From JAGPUQ01 sp049325095 (lineage in GTDB: Bacteria; Pseudomonadota; Gammaproteobacteria; Pseudomonadales; Porticoccaceae), in NCBI GenBank assembly GCA_049325095.1, contig JBMOPO010000041.1:1-64000 (forward strand): a DNA stretch of 64,000 nucleotides, read 5' to 3'. The translations under genes and the position numbers were made by a program. The notes beneath the pieces were generated by a model. It was given only the letters and a program-made list of their open reading frames with translations, was not told the DNA's origin and did no database searches. Of the stretch, positions 1-7,548 are shown in pieces. Within the stretch, counting starts at the first letter, position 1. Every line of letters begins with the position of its first letter.

Positions 1-195
1 ACCGAGCTGTGGACGGTCAAGCGCGTGCGCGCACTGATCGAACGCGAGTTCGGCGTTACGTACAGCCACACCGGCGGTTGGGAGCTGCTGCGCAGCCTGG
101 GCTTCACACCCCAGAAGCCCGAGAAGCGGGCCTTGCAGCGCGATGAGCAGGCCATCGCGCAATGGCAGCGCAAGACCTGGCCTGCGCTTAAAAAA
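1..195 (+). pseudogene. IS630-type transposase, N-terminal fragment
   Basis: Reading frame 1 is open from the first base and continues from outside the window. The visible part reads like the N-terminal helix-turn-helix region of IS630-type transposases, with 'RALIEREFGVTYSHTGGWEL' followed by 'LRSLGFTPQKPEKRALQRDE'. No DDE catalytic residue lies inside the window. The frame is cut after a Lys-Lys pair exactly where the left end of the ISL3 element begins, and the native protein would continue for a catalytic domain. No continuation of an IS630 frame is visible beyond the far end of the ISL3 element, so this is a relic. The family call rests on pattern recognition of the HTH region only. Confidence 0.6.
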
Positions 196-221
196 GGCTC
201 TTCCCCAATCATGGTGGGTAA
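196..221 (+). repeat. ISL3 left inverted repeat
   Basis: Left terminal repeat of the ISL3 element, starting right after an A-run at the broken IS630 frame. It shares the GG-TCTTC-CCAA block and the GTGGGTAA block with the right end. Confidence 0.65.
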
Positions 222-1449
222 TCATTGACGAATTCCGGCCGGATACAGCTGCAGGCCGCCGAGATGGAAGTAAATGGCATCGCGGAATCGTTGCTTGTTT
301 CGAAATCCCCGCGCTCGGGTCTTCACCGTCTTGATCCGACTGTTGATGCTTTCCGCATGACTGTTGTCCGCCTTCAAGACGACGGCGTTGATAATGCCCC
401 ACGGGTGATTCTTCAGCGTTGCCGAAACGTTCTTCATGGGCGCCAGCCGGCTGCGAACCATCCAGTTGATCAATCGTTGCCAGCCCTTCAGCGCCCAGGT
501 GCGGTGGATGCCACAATCGTGCGGCGAACTCCTTCATGGCCCAGGCGCGGGCCGTTTTCAGACTGGACTGACGCAGCGACCGGAATGCTCGCCGCTGGTG
601 CCAACTCATGTTGGCGGGATTCCTCAACCACTGGTATTTGGTGCCTTTCAACTGCGGATCTCCCGCCTCGAGCAGCTGGCGGTGCTCTGCACGGCGTACC
701 TGATCAACACCTTTCCCCAGGTACTGCGCGACATGAAAGCGGTCGAAGGCAATCTTGCGATCGGCATCGACAAGGGCTTCTCGCGTCGCCTTGATATAGG
801 CGGGCCACATGTCCATGCACACCACGTCGATCCCGCTGCGCTGGTCCTCGTCAAGCTGTGCGTAGAAGCTGCCGAGACGGGTCGTCAGGCGGTCTTCCGC
901 AACGTGCAGCACCGTGCCGGAGCCCTGATCGGTCACCACCGTGATGTAATCGTGGCCCTTGCGATAGGCGGTCTCGTCCACACTCAACCGCTTCGGCGCC
1001 AGGGTCTTGCGGCGCGACAAACCGCGCTTCACCGCCCGCTGCATGATGCCGTCGACGGCGTTCCAGCTCAGCCGCAGGCGCTCGGCCACCGCACTGACAG
1101 CCGCGGTTTTGAGCCAATCAATCACCAGCGCTTCAAACAGGGCCGTAAACCCACTGCCGGCCTCCGCCCAGGGTACCGCCACGGTGACGACGCCATGCGC
1201 CGGGCATGCCACGCGGGGGACGTCCGCCACCAGCAAGGTCTTCAGCTGACAGGTATCCAGGTGGCGCCAGCGCCGGGTTCGCTTGTCGTAGCCCGGACAA
1301 ACCTGTCCACACTTCGGACAGGTGAGCTTGCCGCCGCCATGTTGCACCTCTACCTCGACCTCATCGTCGGCGAGCGACACATGCACCGAAGTGACCTTCC
1401 AGGGCTTCTGGATACCGAGAATCTGGCTGTAAAGCTGCGTATCTTTCAT
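222..1449 (-). pseudogene. ISL3-family transposase, frameshifted
   Basis: The gene starts at an ATG at 1449 and runs on the minus strand to a stop at 222-224. The N-terminus has the ISL3 zinc-binding region (LTCPKCGQVC, later RVACPAHGV). It is followed by a helix-turn-helix region and a DDE domain whose Asp residues sit in SVDETAYRKG and CMDMWPAY. Near position 507, just after the residues ARLWH, one extra base moves the frame. The C-terminal part, with the catalytic Glu in SHAESINSRIK and the family ending IYFHLGGLQLYP, is in another frame. The span of 1228 bases is one more than a multiple of three, as a single-base insertion predicts. No slippery heptamer is obvious at the site, so this looks like inactivation or a sequencing error rather than programmed frameshifting. 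Confidence 0.8.
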
Positions 1450-1464
1450 GATGACAAGGCTAAT

Positions 1465-1490
1465 TTACCCACTCGATTTGGTGAAGACCC
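1465..1490 (-). repeat. ISL3 right inverted repeat
   Basis: Right terminal repeat of the ISL3 element, lying just upstream of the transposase start. Read outward-in on the minus strand it begins GGGTCTTCACCAAATC and matches the left end imperfectly. Confidence 0.65.
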
Positions 1491-1770
1491 CACTTTTACT
1501 GTTTCACGCTGGACATCTTGCACCTGGCGCGCTCCGAAGGCAGGTAGGCAATACCCCCGGCGACGCCGGCAGCGGCCGCCGGGAGCATGGCCGATGGATG
1601 TCCCTCGGAGACTCCTGGCTGTCAAGGAACCGTCACGCATGACACATACCACTGCAACATCCCTACCGAAAACTCGACGCGCTGGGCATACCTGAATCCG
1701 GTTCCCGGACTGCCGGCTCCGGGATCAAATCCCGGCCGTCGCGTTTTTCGATCAACATGGGGATGAGACA
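1491..1770. other. Spacer between ISL3 element and PhoX-like gene
   Basis: No gene is supported here. A perfect 7-base-pair hairpin (CCGGGAT / ATCCCGG, loop CAA) sits at 1719-1735 with five T residues at 1744-1748; it could be an old terminator or part of the leader of the following gene. A purine-rich ribosome-binding stretch (GGGGATGAG) precedes the ATG at 1771. Confidence 0.4.
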
Positions 1771-3117
1771 ATGCGAATTGTGAAACCAATGCTGCACAAA
1801 GCCGCGCTCGCCACCGCCATCAGCGCGGTGTTTGCGGGTTTCGCCTGCGCGGGCTCCGAAATGAACGGACCCATGGCGTTCGATCCCGTCGCCGGATCGG
1901 CCTATGCGCCAGAACTTACCACGGATCCGGTGACGCTGACCGAGGCGCCCTGGAAACTGCCCAAGGGTTACCGGCAGTACATCGTCTCCGACGAAAGCGA
2001 TCTGGACATCTATGTCGAGAACGACTGGAACGATATGAATACGGCAAACGAAACCCGATCCCACGCCGGCCGCTATTTGTATCGCACCCACGAGGTACGG
2101 CCCGGTGTCCCTGGCGACGACGATAATTCGGTGCGTAACGACGGCGGCAGCGGCGGCGCGGTATCGGTCGTCGATCAGCACACCGGCGAAGCCTGGGAGC
2201 TGGCGGCGAGCAGCGACTGGGAAGCCCTCGACGGCATTCTCTGGACCCCCTGGCACACGATCCTCTTCGCCGAGGAGGTCAATACGGCTGCACGCCCCGA
2301 CCCGGATTATCCCGGCGCCTGCTGCGGGCTGGTCTACGAGCTCGAACTGGATCCGCGGGATCCGACCCGGGCGGCGAGCGTAGTGGCCCGGCCGCTGCTC
2401 GGTTCCATGTCCCACGAGGGCATCGAAACCGATCCCGAAGGCAACGTCTACATCATCGACGAAGACCGCAAGCCGAACGGCCAGATCTACAAATTCGTGC
2501 CGGACAACTACGGCGACCTGTCGAGCGGCAAACTCTTTGCGCTGAAAGTCACCGACGGCAAACAGACCGGCACGGCGGAATGGGTGGAACTGGCGCTGGA
2601 TCCGGTTACCTACAACGCCGAAGCAGCCGCCAAGGCCGTCGGGGCCACCGGCTTCTGCCGTCCGGAAGACGCCGAGCGCATTGCCCAGACGCTCTATGTG
2701 GCTGTCACCTGTGAAGATGTGAACGACCCGAACAACTCCAGCGGCGCGGGCGCGGTGCTCTCGATCACCCTCAACGGTGAGCCCCAGGTCGATTACTTCG
2801 TCGCCCCCGGGGTCAACGTCGCCTTCGAAAACAAGGCCGCCGGCATCACCGGCTTCAGGAGCCCCGACAACCTCGCCGATGGCCCCGACGGCCGGCTGTG
2901 GATTGTCGAGGACAATGTGCCGAGCGACATCTGGGTGGCGGAGCCGGATCGGGACGGCGACGGCAAGAGCGATGGCCTGCACCTGTTCGCCTCACTCAAG
3001 GATGATGGCGCCGAAGGCACGGGGATCTACTTCGGCAGGGATCCGCACACCCTGCTGATCAATGTGCAGCACTCGGCCACCGGCAACGACAAGACCATGG
3101 CGATCACCAACCGCTAG
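1771..3117 (+). CDS. Exported PhoX-like protein (DUF839 family)
   Basis: The 448-residue protein resembles the PhoX/DUF839 group, calcium- and iron-dependent alkaline phosphatases and relatives that act outside the cytoplasm. The first 27 residues form a signal peptide: a charged start, then a run of Ala-rich hydrophobic residues ending FAGFACA before GSE. The body is acidic and rich in beta-propeller-like signatures such as MSHEGIETDPEGNVYIIDED, SPDNLADGPDGRLWIVEDN and GTGIYFGRDPHTLLINVQHS, which carry the Glu and Asp residues used for metal binding in PhoX. The gene stands alone between insertion-sequence remains and ends in a strong terminator. Phosphatase activity is inferred from the family; some DUF839 members have no known substrate. 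Confidence 0.75.
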   Translation: MRIVKPMLHKAALATAISAVFAGFACAGSEMNGPMAFDPVAGSAYAPELTTDPVTLTEAPWKLPKGYRQYIVSDESDLDIYVENDWNDMNTANETRSHAGRYLYRTHEVRPGVPGDDDNSVRNDGGSGGAVSVVDQHTGEAWELAASSDWEALDGILWTPWHTILFAEEVNTAARPDPDYPGACCGLVYELELDPRDPTRAASVVARPLLGSMSHEGIETDPEGNVYIIDEDRKPNGQIYKFVPDNYGDLSSGKLFALKVTDGKQTGTAEWVELALDPVTYNAEAAAKAVGATGFCRPEDAERIAQTLYVAVTCEDVNDPNNSSGAGAVLSITLNGEPQVDYFVAPGVNVAFENKAAGITGFRSPDNLADGPDGRLWIVEDNVPSDIWVAEPDRDGDGKSDGLHLFASLKDDGAEGTGIYFGRDPHTLLINVQHSATGNDKTMAITNR

Positions 3118-3118
3118 C

Positions 3119-3263
3119 AGGGCGTCGAAAGGCGCCCTGGCAAGCGCTGCAGGGACGCGTCGCTCCGAAGACCAGACGCGCAAGGGTTCGATTTTCGGAG
3201 CGAGCTGCGGACATATGCCGCAGCGAGACGAGTTGAAAAGGCCCATGGATGGGCCTTTTTCAA
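3119..3263 (+). repeat. Structured repeat, diverged third copy
   Basis: Four successive hairpins follow the PhoX-like stop codon: 3119-3124/3133-3138, 3161-3169/3194-3202 (nine pairs), 3204-3210/3218-3224 (seven pairs) and 3233-3246/3249-3263. Order and linkers match the two elements at 24553-24691 and 43848-43986. The loop of the second hairpin, around 3172-3193, is nearly identical to the same loop at 24601-24621 (CCAG, then CGCGCAAGGG, a pyrimidine-rich step and GATT). The stems differ in sequence but remain paired, which is the pattern expected for a conserved structure. Homology is inferred by eye; length and 5' limit are approximate. Confidence 0.5.
3233..3263 (+). terminator. Rho-independent terminator of PhoX-like gene
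   Basis: A long perfect stem (AAAAGGCCCAT / ATGGGCCTTTT, loop GG) is followed by a run of T residues, the classic intrinsic terminator form. It is also the last hairpin of the structured repeat. Confidence 0.85.
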
Positions 3264-3391
3264 TGCCTGTCTGGCATCACAGCCCATGGCCGTCAGCCAC
3301 AACACCGCGTTGTTCGATCGATTCTCCCCTTCTTCAGAATTGTTGTCGCCTCTGTAGCTCCGCAATCTGAGGGGGGCGAAGAGGTGATGGG

Positions 3392-3532
3392 ATGGCCCGA
3401 TACGGAAAGGCATTCAAGGAGCGCGCGGTGGCAGGCCTGGCAGCGGTGATCACCACGGCGGGGATGGACGCCAAGGCCAAAAGGTCCTGGCGCCGCGAGA
3501 AGGGCCTGTACCCGAGCGGGTTGGAGACCTAG
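3392..3532 (+). pseudogene. IS3-type transposase OrfA relic
   Basis: A 46-residue frame starts MARYGKAFKERAVA, the typical start of the small OrfA protein of one IS3-family group. It then jumps to AVITTAGMDAKAKRSWRREK and GLYPSGLET before a stop. Intact OrfA proteins of this kind are roughly twice as long and have a helix-turn-helix between these two parts; here that segment looks deleted. No OrfB reading frame follows. This is a degraded remnant, useful mainly as a sign of past mobile-element activity between the PhoX-like gene and the rhombosortase pair. Confidence 0.6.
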
Positions 3533-3929
3533 CGCCGGTCGCGCTGCGATGGAGCGCGAACACGACGCCGTTCGCATGGTTTACCACGATGCCCGGCACA
3601 AACGATTTGCGCAGGAGGATCGGCCACAGCGCACTCCGAATGATCGACTGGTGAAGCGGCGGGGCATCGACGATAAGCGGTTGCTGGACGTGGACAATAG
3701 CGGGCGCTTATTCTTCCCGCACTCGAGTTGCACCCGCCCCGGTGCCCGGTGCGCCGACACGGATGGCCGTCCGTCCGTGGCGCGGCTGGCCGGCGCCGAC
3801 CGCATTGGCCGCGAGGCGGGTGCGCAGGTCGCGCGGACCGACTGCGCGATGAAAGGGTGTGTATCCTCGCGGTGCAAGCGAAGATCGAGCACATGATGCG
3901 CGCGCAGGCGCCGAACGGAGGAGGGGAGC
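3533..3929. other. Intergenic region with no supported gene
   Basis: About 400 bases with no recognisable gene. An open frame at 3549-3896 has no recognisable motif and resembles low-quality open frame common in high-GC DNA. A GGAGGGGAG ribosome-binding stretch at the end of the region serves the lipoprotein gene at 3930. Confidence 0.5.
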
Positions 3930-4796
3930 ATGTACCCGTCGAAAATGATGCTGGGGGCCGTACTGGCCACGCTCCTGCTGCTCGCCTCGTGCGCTTCGAC
4001 GACGACACAGCGCCGCGCGAGCAGCCTGGAGTTTCTCTACCCGCAGGGCGTGCCCGCACAGCCGCCCACGGACGTGACGCTGAACCTGCCGCTGCGCGTC
4101 GGCATCGCGTTTCCGCCGCCGCCCGCCGCGAAGGATCGCCAGTTGGCGGAGCCGTTCGACGAGAGCCAGAAGCGTGCGCTGCTCGAGCGCGTCGCCGCGG
4201 CCTTCCGCGATCGGCCCGAGATCGCTCGCGTCGAGGTGATCCCGACGTTCGATCTGAAGCCCGATGGCGGCTTCGAGAACCTCGACCAGCTTGCGAAGAT
4301 GTACGGCCTCGACGTGTTTACGCTCGTCTCCTACGAGCAGGTCCAGTTCGATGAGACGACCAAGGCCTCGATCACGTACTGGACGATCGTGGGCGCGTAC
4401 CTGATCCAGGGCAATCGCAACGAGACCCGCACGGTGATGGATGCCGCAGTGTTCGACATCCCGTCGCGGGCGCTGCTGTTCCGCGCCAGCGGGGCGAGTA
4501 CCCTGCAGGGGTCCGCGACGGCGATCGATTCGCCGCGTGAGCTGCGCGAGGCCGGCGCGAAGGGCTTCGAGGAAGCGACCACGATGCTGATCGCCGACCT
4601 CGATCGAATGCTGGCGGGGTTCCGCGAGCAAGCCAAGTCGGGAACCGTGCGCGGTGCCGGGACTCCTGCGGTCTCGGTGACGGGCTCGGGTAGTGACGGC
4701 ATCGGCGGCGCCGGTGCCGTGGGCGTGATCGAGCTCGCCGCTGTGCTCCTGTTGGCGGCGGGTGCGGCGCTCACGTGGCGCCGCCGCGCCACGTGA
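3930..4796 (+). CDS. Rhombotarget lipoprotein with GlyGly-CTERM tail
   Basis: The 288-residue protein has a lipoprotein signal peptide ending LLLLASC (lipid-attached Cys about residue 21). It also has a C-terminal sorting tail: a Gly/Ser-rich stretch GSGSDGIGGAGAVG, a hydrophobic segment of about 18 residues, and a basic end WRRRAT. This is the GlyGly-CTERM arrangement recognised and cleaved by rhombosortase. The middle domain matches the rhombotarget lipoprotein family, whose function is unknown. The next gene encodes the rhombosortase and overlaps this one, so the two are very probably a dedicated enzyme and substrate. After export the protein would be lipid-anchored at the N-terminus and cut at the C-terminus in the inner membrane. 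A strong ribosome-binding site supports the ATG chosen. Confidence 0.85.
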   Translation: MYPSKMMLGAVLATLLLLASCASTTTQRRASSLEFLYPQGVPAQPPTDVTLNLPLRVGIAFPPPPAAKDRQLAEPFDESQKRALLERVAAAFRDRPEIARVEVIPTFDLKPDGGFENLDQLAKMYGLDVFTLVSYEQVQFDETTKASITYWTIVGAYLIQGNRNETRTVMDAAVFDIPSRALLFRASGASTLQGSATAIDSPRELREAGAKGFEEATTMLIADLDRMLAGFREQAKSGTVRGAGTPAVSVTGSGSDGIGGAGAVGVIELAAVLLLAAGAALTWRRRAT

Positions 4797-5440
4797 GTCC
4801 GACCGGCGATCCCCGATTCCCGCGCTGCACGGCCGCGGTGGTCGCGGTTGCGCTGCTCGCGAGCTTCGCGCCGGGTTTCGCGGCGCGCCTCGTCTACGAA
4901 CGCGGCGCGATCGAAGCCGGCGAGCTGTGGCGCCTCGCCAGCGCGCACCTCGTCCACGAATGGCCGCGCCTCGCGCTGTTCGACCTCGGAGCCCTGTTCG
5001 TGCTCGGTGCATGGCTCGAGCGTCGCGGGCGCACGCTCCTGGTCGCAACGTTGGCCGCCGCCGCGTCGCTCGCTTCGGCGGCGGTGTGGTTTCTGCGTGC
5101 CGATCTCGATCGCTACCAAGGCGCCTCGGCGCTGGTGGCGGGCGTGCTCGTTGCAGCGGCCGTCACGGCCATCGTCGACAGGAGCCGCGAGCGAGTGCTC
5201 GCGCTCGCTCTCCTCGGCGCCTGGATCGCCAAGACCTGTGCCGAGCTCGCGGGCGTTTGGCCGGCCGCGTGGTCGCCGGTTCCGGCGGGAGTCGAGAGTG
5301 TCGCCGCCGCGCATGCGGCCGGTGGGCTGGCTGGAGCGGGTGCGGCATTGATCTGGCGTGTGGCGCGGCGCGCTCCCGACTCGTCGGCGTCACCCGAAGC
5401 AGGGTCCCACAGCCATGCCGCGCCGGGCCGTTTTTCGTAG
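4775..5440 (+). CDS. Rhombosortase (rhomboid-family intramembrane protease)
   Basis: The 221-residue protein has six predicted membrane segments and the layout of rhombosortases, short rhomboid-type serine proteases that process GlyGly-CTERM proteins. The segment SAHLVHEWPRLALFDLG corresponds to the conserved second-helix region. The likely nucleophile is the Ser of RYQGASALVAG in helix four, and the likely general base is the His of AAHAAGGLAGAG in helix six. The ATG at 4775 overlaps the upstream lipoprotein gene by 22 bases. An in-frame GTG at 4793 would give a 4-base GTGA overlap and is an equally reasonable start. The C-terminal 20 or so residues are hydrophilic. Function is inferred from family and from the adjacent substrate gene. 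Confidence 0.8.
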   Translation: MAPPRHVSPTGDPRFPRCTAAVVAVALLASFAPGFAARLVYERGAIEAGELWRLASAHLVHEWPRLALFDLGALFVLGAWLERRGRTLLVATLAAAASLASAAVWFLRADLDRYQGASALVAGVLVAAAVTAIVDRSRERVLALALLGAWIAKTCAELAGVWPAAWSPVPAGVESVAAAHAAGGLAGAGAALIWRVARRAPDSSASPEAGSHSHAAPGRFS

Positions 5441-5863
5441 TGCCGTCCTTGCGGTCGCGCTGCTTGCGATGGCCCCGATGCGTTGGAGCCTGCGCGTCGC
5501 ACGCGACGGCGTGCGAGCCGCGGCGGGTGTTCTCGGCGCCGGGCCCGGAGTTGACGGTCGTCAATTTCGCGGAAAGTCTCGTCGCCCGGGCGATCGCGTA
5601 CTCGAGAACTCAGAAGTGTGCCCGACGCGCCTGCCGTCCAGTCGGGTCGGGGCCGGTTTCCCACCGGCACTCCTCCTGCGGCACCTGGTCTGCGGGGCCA
5701 CGCCCAGGGGTCATCAGGCGGGAGGTCTGGTTTCGTGCGCGGTCGCGGCGCCGGGTTGATGCATGAAGCGTGATTTGACCGCCATTTCTGTGCGTGCCAG
5801 GGTGCCGAGCGCCACCGGGCACCATCCGACGGCCCGTCCTCCACCGCTTTCCGGGTTGTGCCC
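5441..5863. other. Intergenic region, possible degraded ORF
   Basis: No firm gene. A frame starting with ATG at 5415, inside the end of the rhombosortase gene, runs to 5759. It begins like a signal peptide (MPRRAVFRSAVLAVALLAMA) but then loses any protein-like character, so it may be the start of a decayed exported-protein gene. A 14-base palindrome TTGACG-GT-CGTCAA lies at 5551-5564. The emrB-type gene start follows without a clear ribosome-binding site. Confidence 0.35.
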
Positions 5864-7432
5864 ATGACCACCGCCACCGCCGAACTGCCCAGCGGTCCCG
5901 CGCTGCGCCTGCCGCTGCTGCTGACCGCGATCGCCATTACCGCGGCCAACTTCATGAACGTGCTGGACCTGACCATCGCGGTGGTAGCGGTGCCGTCGAT
6001 TTCCGGCACCATCGGCGCCTCGCCCTCCCAGGGTGCCTGGATCCTCACTTCCTACAGTATCTGTCTGGCGGTGGTGCTGCCGCTGAGCCCCTGGGTGTGC
6101 AAGCGCTTCGGCGAGGTGCGCACCTTCGCTTTTTCGGTACTGATGTTCGCGCTGACCTCGCTGGCCTGCGGCATGAGCCGGCATCTCGAAACCCTGGTGC
6201 TGTTCCGCGCCCTGCAGGGGCTGTCCAGCGGCCTGATCGTGCCGCTGTCGCAGACTCTGCTGCTGCGCATCTTCCCGCCCCATCAGCACGGCTCTGCGAT
6301 CGGCCTGTGGAGCATCGCCTCCACCATCGCGCCGGTGCTGGGGCCGATCCTGGGCGGTTTCATCACCGACAATCTGGGCTGGCCCTGGATCTTCTACATC
6401 AACATCCCGATCGGCTTCGCCGCCGCCTGGGTGGTGTGGACCAGTATGGCGCGGATGGACAGTCCGGCCCAGCGGATTCCCGTCGACGGCATGGGCATGT
6501 TGCTGCTTGCGGTCACCGTGCTGCTTTTGCAGCTCGTGCTCGACAAGGGCCACGAGTGGGACTGGCTGGGCGCGCCCACCATCCGCCTGATGCTGACCGT
6601 CGCCGCGATCGCCTTCGTGGGCTATGTGGTCTGGGAGTGGCGCGAGCCCCATCCGATCATCGACTACGGGCTGTTTCGCATCCCGGTATTCGTGGTCGCC
6701 TCGCTGATGGGGGTAATCTTCAACCTCACCTATTTCGCCAGCACCGTGTTGTATCCCATCTGGATGCAGCAGTCGCTCGGCTACACCGCTACCCTGGCCG
6801 GCACGGTGATGGCCGCCACCAGCGTGTTGCCGATCGTCGGCATGATGTTGGTGAGCCGCAACATCGCCCGGCTCAACCTGCGCGTTCTCGTGGTCTCGGG
6901 CAGCCTGGTCACCATGTTGGCGATCTGGCTGCAGGCACAATCGACCACGGAGTCCAGCATCGGTCAACTGGTACAGGCGCGGGTAGTGATGGGCATCGGT
7001 TTCACCTTGATGTTTCCACCGCTGATGGCGATTTCCCTGGGTTCGGTAGGCCCCGAGCGCACCGTGGCCGCGGCGAGCTTCTTCAATTTCTTTCGCAACG
7101 TGGCCACCAGTGTCGGCATCGCCGTGGGCATCAGTCTGTGGGAGAGCCGCACCGTGTTCCACCGCCTGCGGCTGGTGGAGGAACTCAATCCGAACCTGGC
7201 CGGCAAGGAACAGGCACTGGCGCCGCTCCGGCAGCTTGCCGGCGACGATCTCGACGTGCTCTGGGCCATGGCCGACCGCCTGGCGACGGTGCAGTCCTCG
7301 ACCATGGGGCTCAGCGATACCTTCCTGATTTGCATGGTGGCGGTGATCCCGGTGATCCTGCTGAGTCCGCTGCTGCCCGCCCGGCTGGCGCCGCGGGCCG
7401 GAGCCGGGCCGGCTGCCGCGGCGGTCGATTGA
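5864..7432 (+). CDS. DHA2-family (EmrB-type) drug efflux MFS transporter
   Basis: The 522-residue protein has about 14 predicted membrane helices, typical of the DHA2 drug:proton antiporter branch of the major facilitator superfamily. Family marks are NFMNVLDLTIAVVAVPSI in helix one, ALQGLSSGLIVPLSQTLLL, and GWPWIFYINIPIGFAAAW before helix seven. It would pump toxic compounds across the inner membrane together with the membrane-fusion protein encoded downstream, the EmrAB arrangement. An outer-membrane TolC-type gene is not present in the window. An in-frame GTG at 5858 would add two residues; the ATG at 5864 was preferred. Substrates cannot be told from the sequence. Confidence 0.85.
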   Translation: MTTATAELPSGPALRLPLLLTAIAITAANFMNVLDLTIAVVAVPSISGTIGASPSQGAWILTSYSICLAVVLPLSPWVCKRFGEVRTFAFSVLMFALTSLACGMSRHLETLVLFRALQGLSSGLIVPLSQTLLLRIFPPHQHGSAIGLWSIASTIAPVLGPILGGFITDNLGWPWIFYINIPIGFAAAWVVWTSMARMDSPAQRIPVDGMGMLLLAVTVLLLQLVLDKGHEWDWLGAPTIRLMLTVAAIAFVGYVVWEWREPHPIIDYGLFRIPVFVVASLMGVIFNLTYFASTVLYPIWMQQSLGYTATLAGTVMAATSVLPIVGMMLVSRNIARLNLRVLVVSGSLVTMLAIWLQAQSTTESSIGQLVQARVVMGIGFTLMFPPLMAISLGSVGPERTVAAASFFNFFRNVATSVGIAVGISLWESRTVFHRLRLVEELNPNLAGKEQALAPLRQLAGDDLDVLWAMADRLATVQSSTMGLSDTFLICMVAVIPVILLSPLLPARLAPRAGAGPAAAAVD

Positions 7433-7464
7433 ATCCCGCGACCGGGCAGTTGCAAATGCAGGCA

Positions 7465-7496
7465 TATAGTTGATCTCTCAACGTTGAGGCATCAAC
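7465..7496 (+). promoter_or_regulatory. Tandem palindromic operator with overlapping -10, probable MarR site
   Basis: Two adjacent 14-base palindromes of form GTTGA-N4-TCAAC occupy 7469-7482 and 7483-7496, together making a 28-base nested inverted repeat. A -10-like TATAGT at 7465-7470 overlaps the first. The half-sites resemble those of MexR-type MarR regulators, which bind GTTGA/TCAAC palindromes with a slightly longer spacer. The site lies between the pump gene and the membrane-fusion gene, two genes upstream of a MarR gene. Autoregulation of the fusion gene and marR is inferred. Confidence 0.6.
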
Positions 7497-7548
7497 CACT
7501 TGTGGCTATCCTCTCGGGAATTCCCCCTCTGCCGGGCCGAAGTTTTCG

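Larger units (their letters stand above)
196..1490. mobile_element. ISL3-family insertion sequence, about 1.3 kb
   Basis: The element is bounded by imperfect inverted repeats. The left end begins GGCTCTTCCCCAATC and the right end, read on the minus strand, begins GGGTCTTCACCAAATC; both continue into a GTGGGTAA block, about 19 of the first 26 positions matching. It carries one transposase gene on the minus strand. ISL3 elements normally make an 8-base target duplication, but the eight bases outside the left end (188-195) and right end (1491-1498) do not match, so one flank has probably been rearranged or deleted since insertion. The element interrupts the IS630-type transposase fragment on its left. 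Confidence 0.8.

Noticed and set aside
500..515. Programmed frameshifting in the ISL3 transposase
   Set aside because: ISL3 transposases are normally single frames and there is no slippery heptamer at the shift; a simple insertion explains it.
436..1695. A plus-strand open frame across the ISL3 element
   Set aside because: It is antisense to the ISL3 transposase, whose conserved residues are clear on the minus strand.
1719..1735. T-arm-like sequence suggesting a tRNA
   Set aside because: The hairpin has a 3-base loop when fully paired and no acceptor, D or anticodon arms can be found around it.
3549..3896. A 115-codon open frame between the IS3 relic and the rhombotarget gene
   Set aside because: No recognisable motif, poor codon pattern and no ribosome-binding site; left as intergenic.
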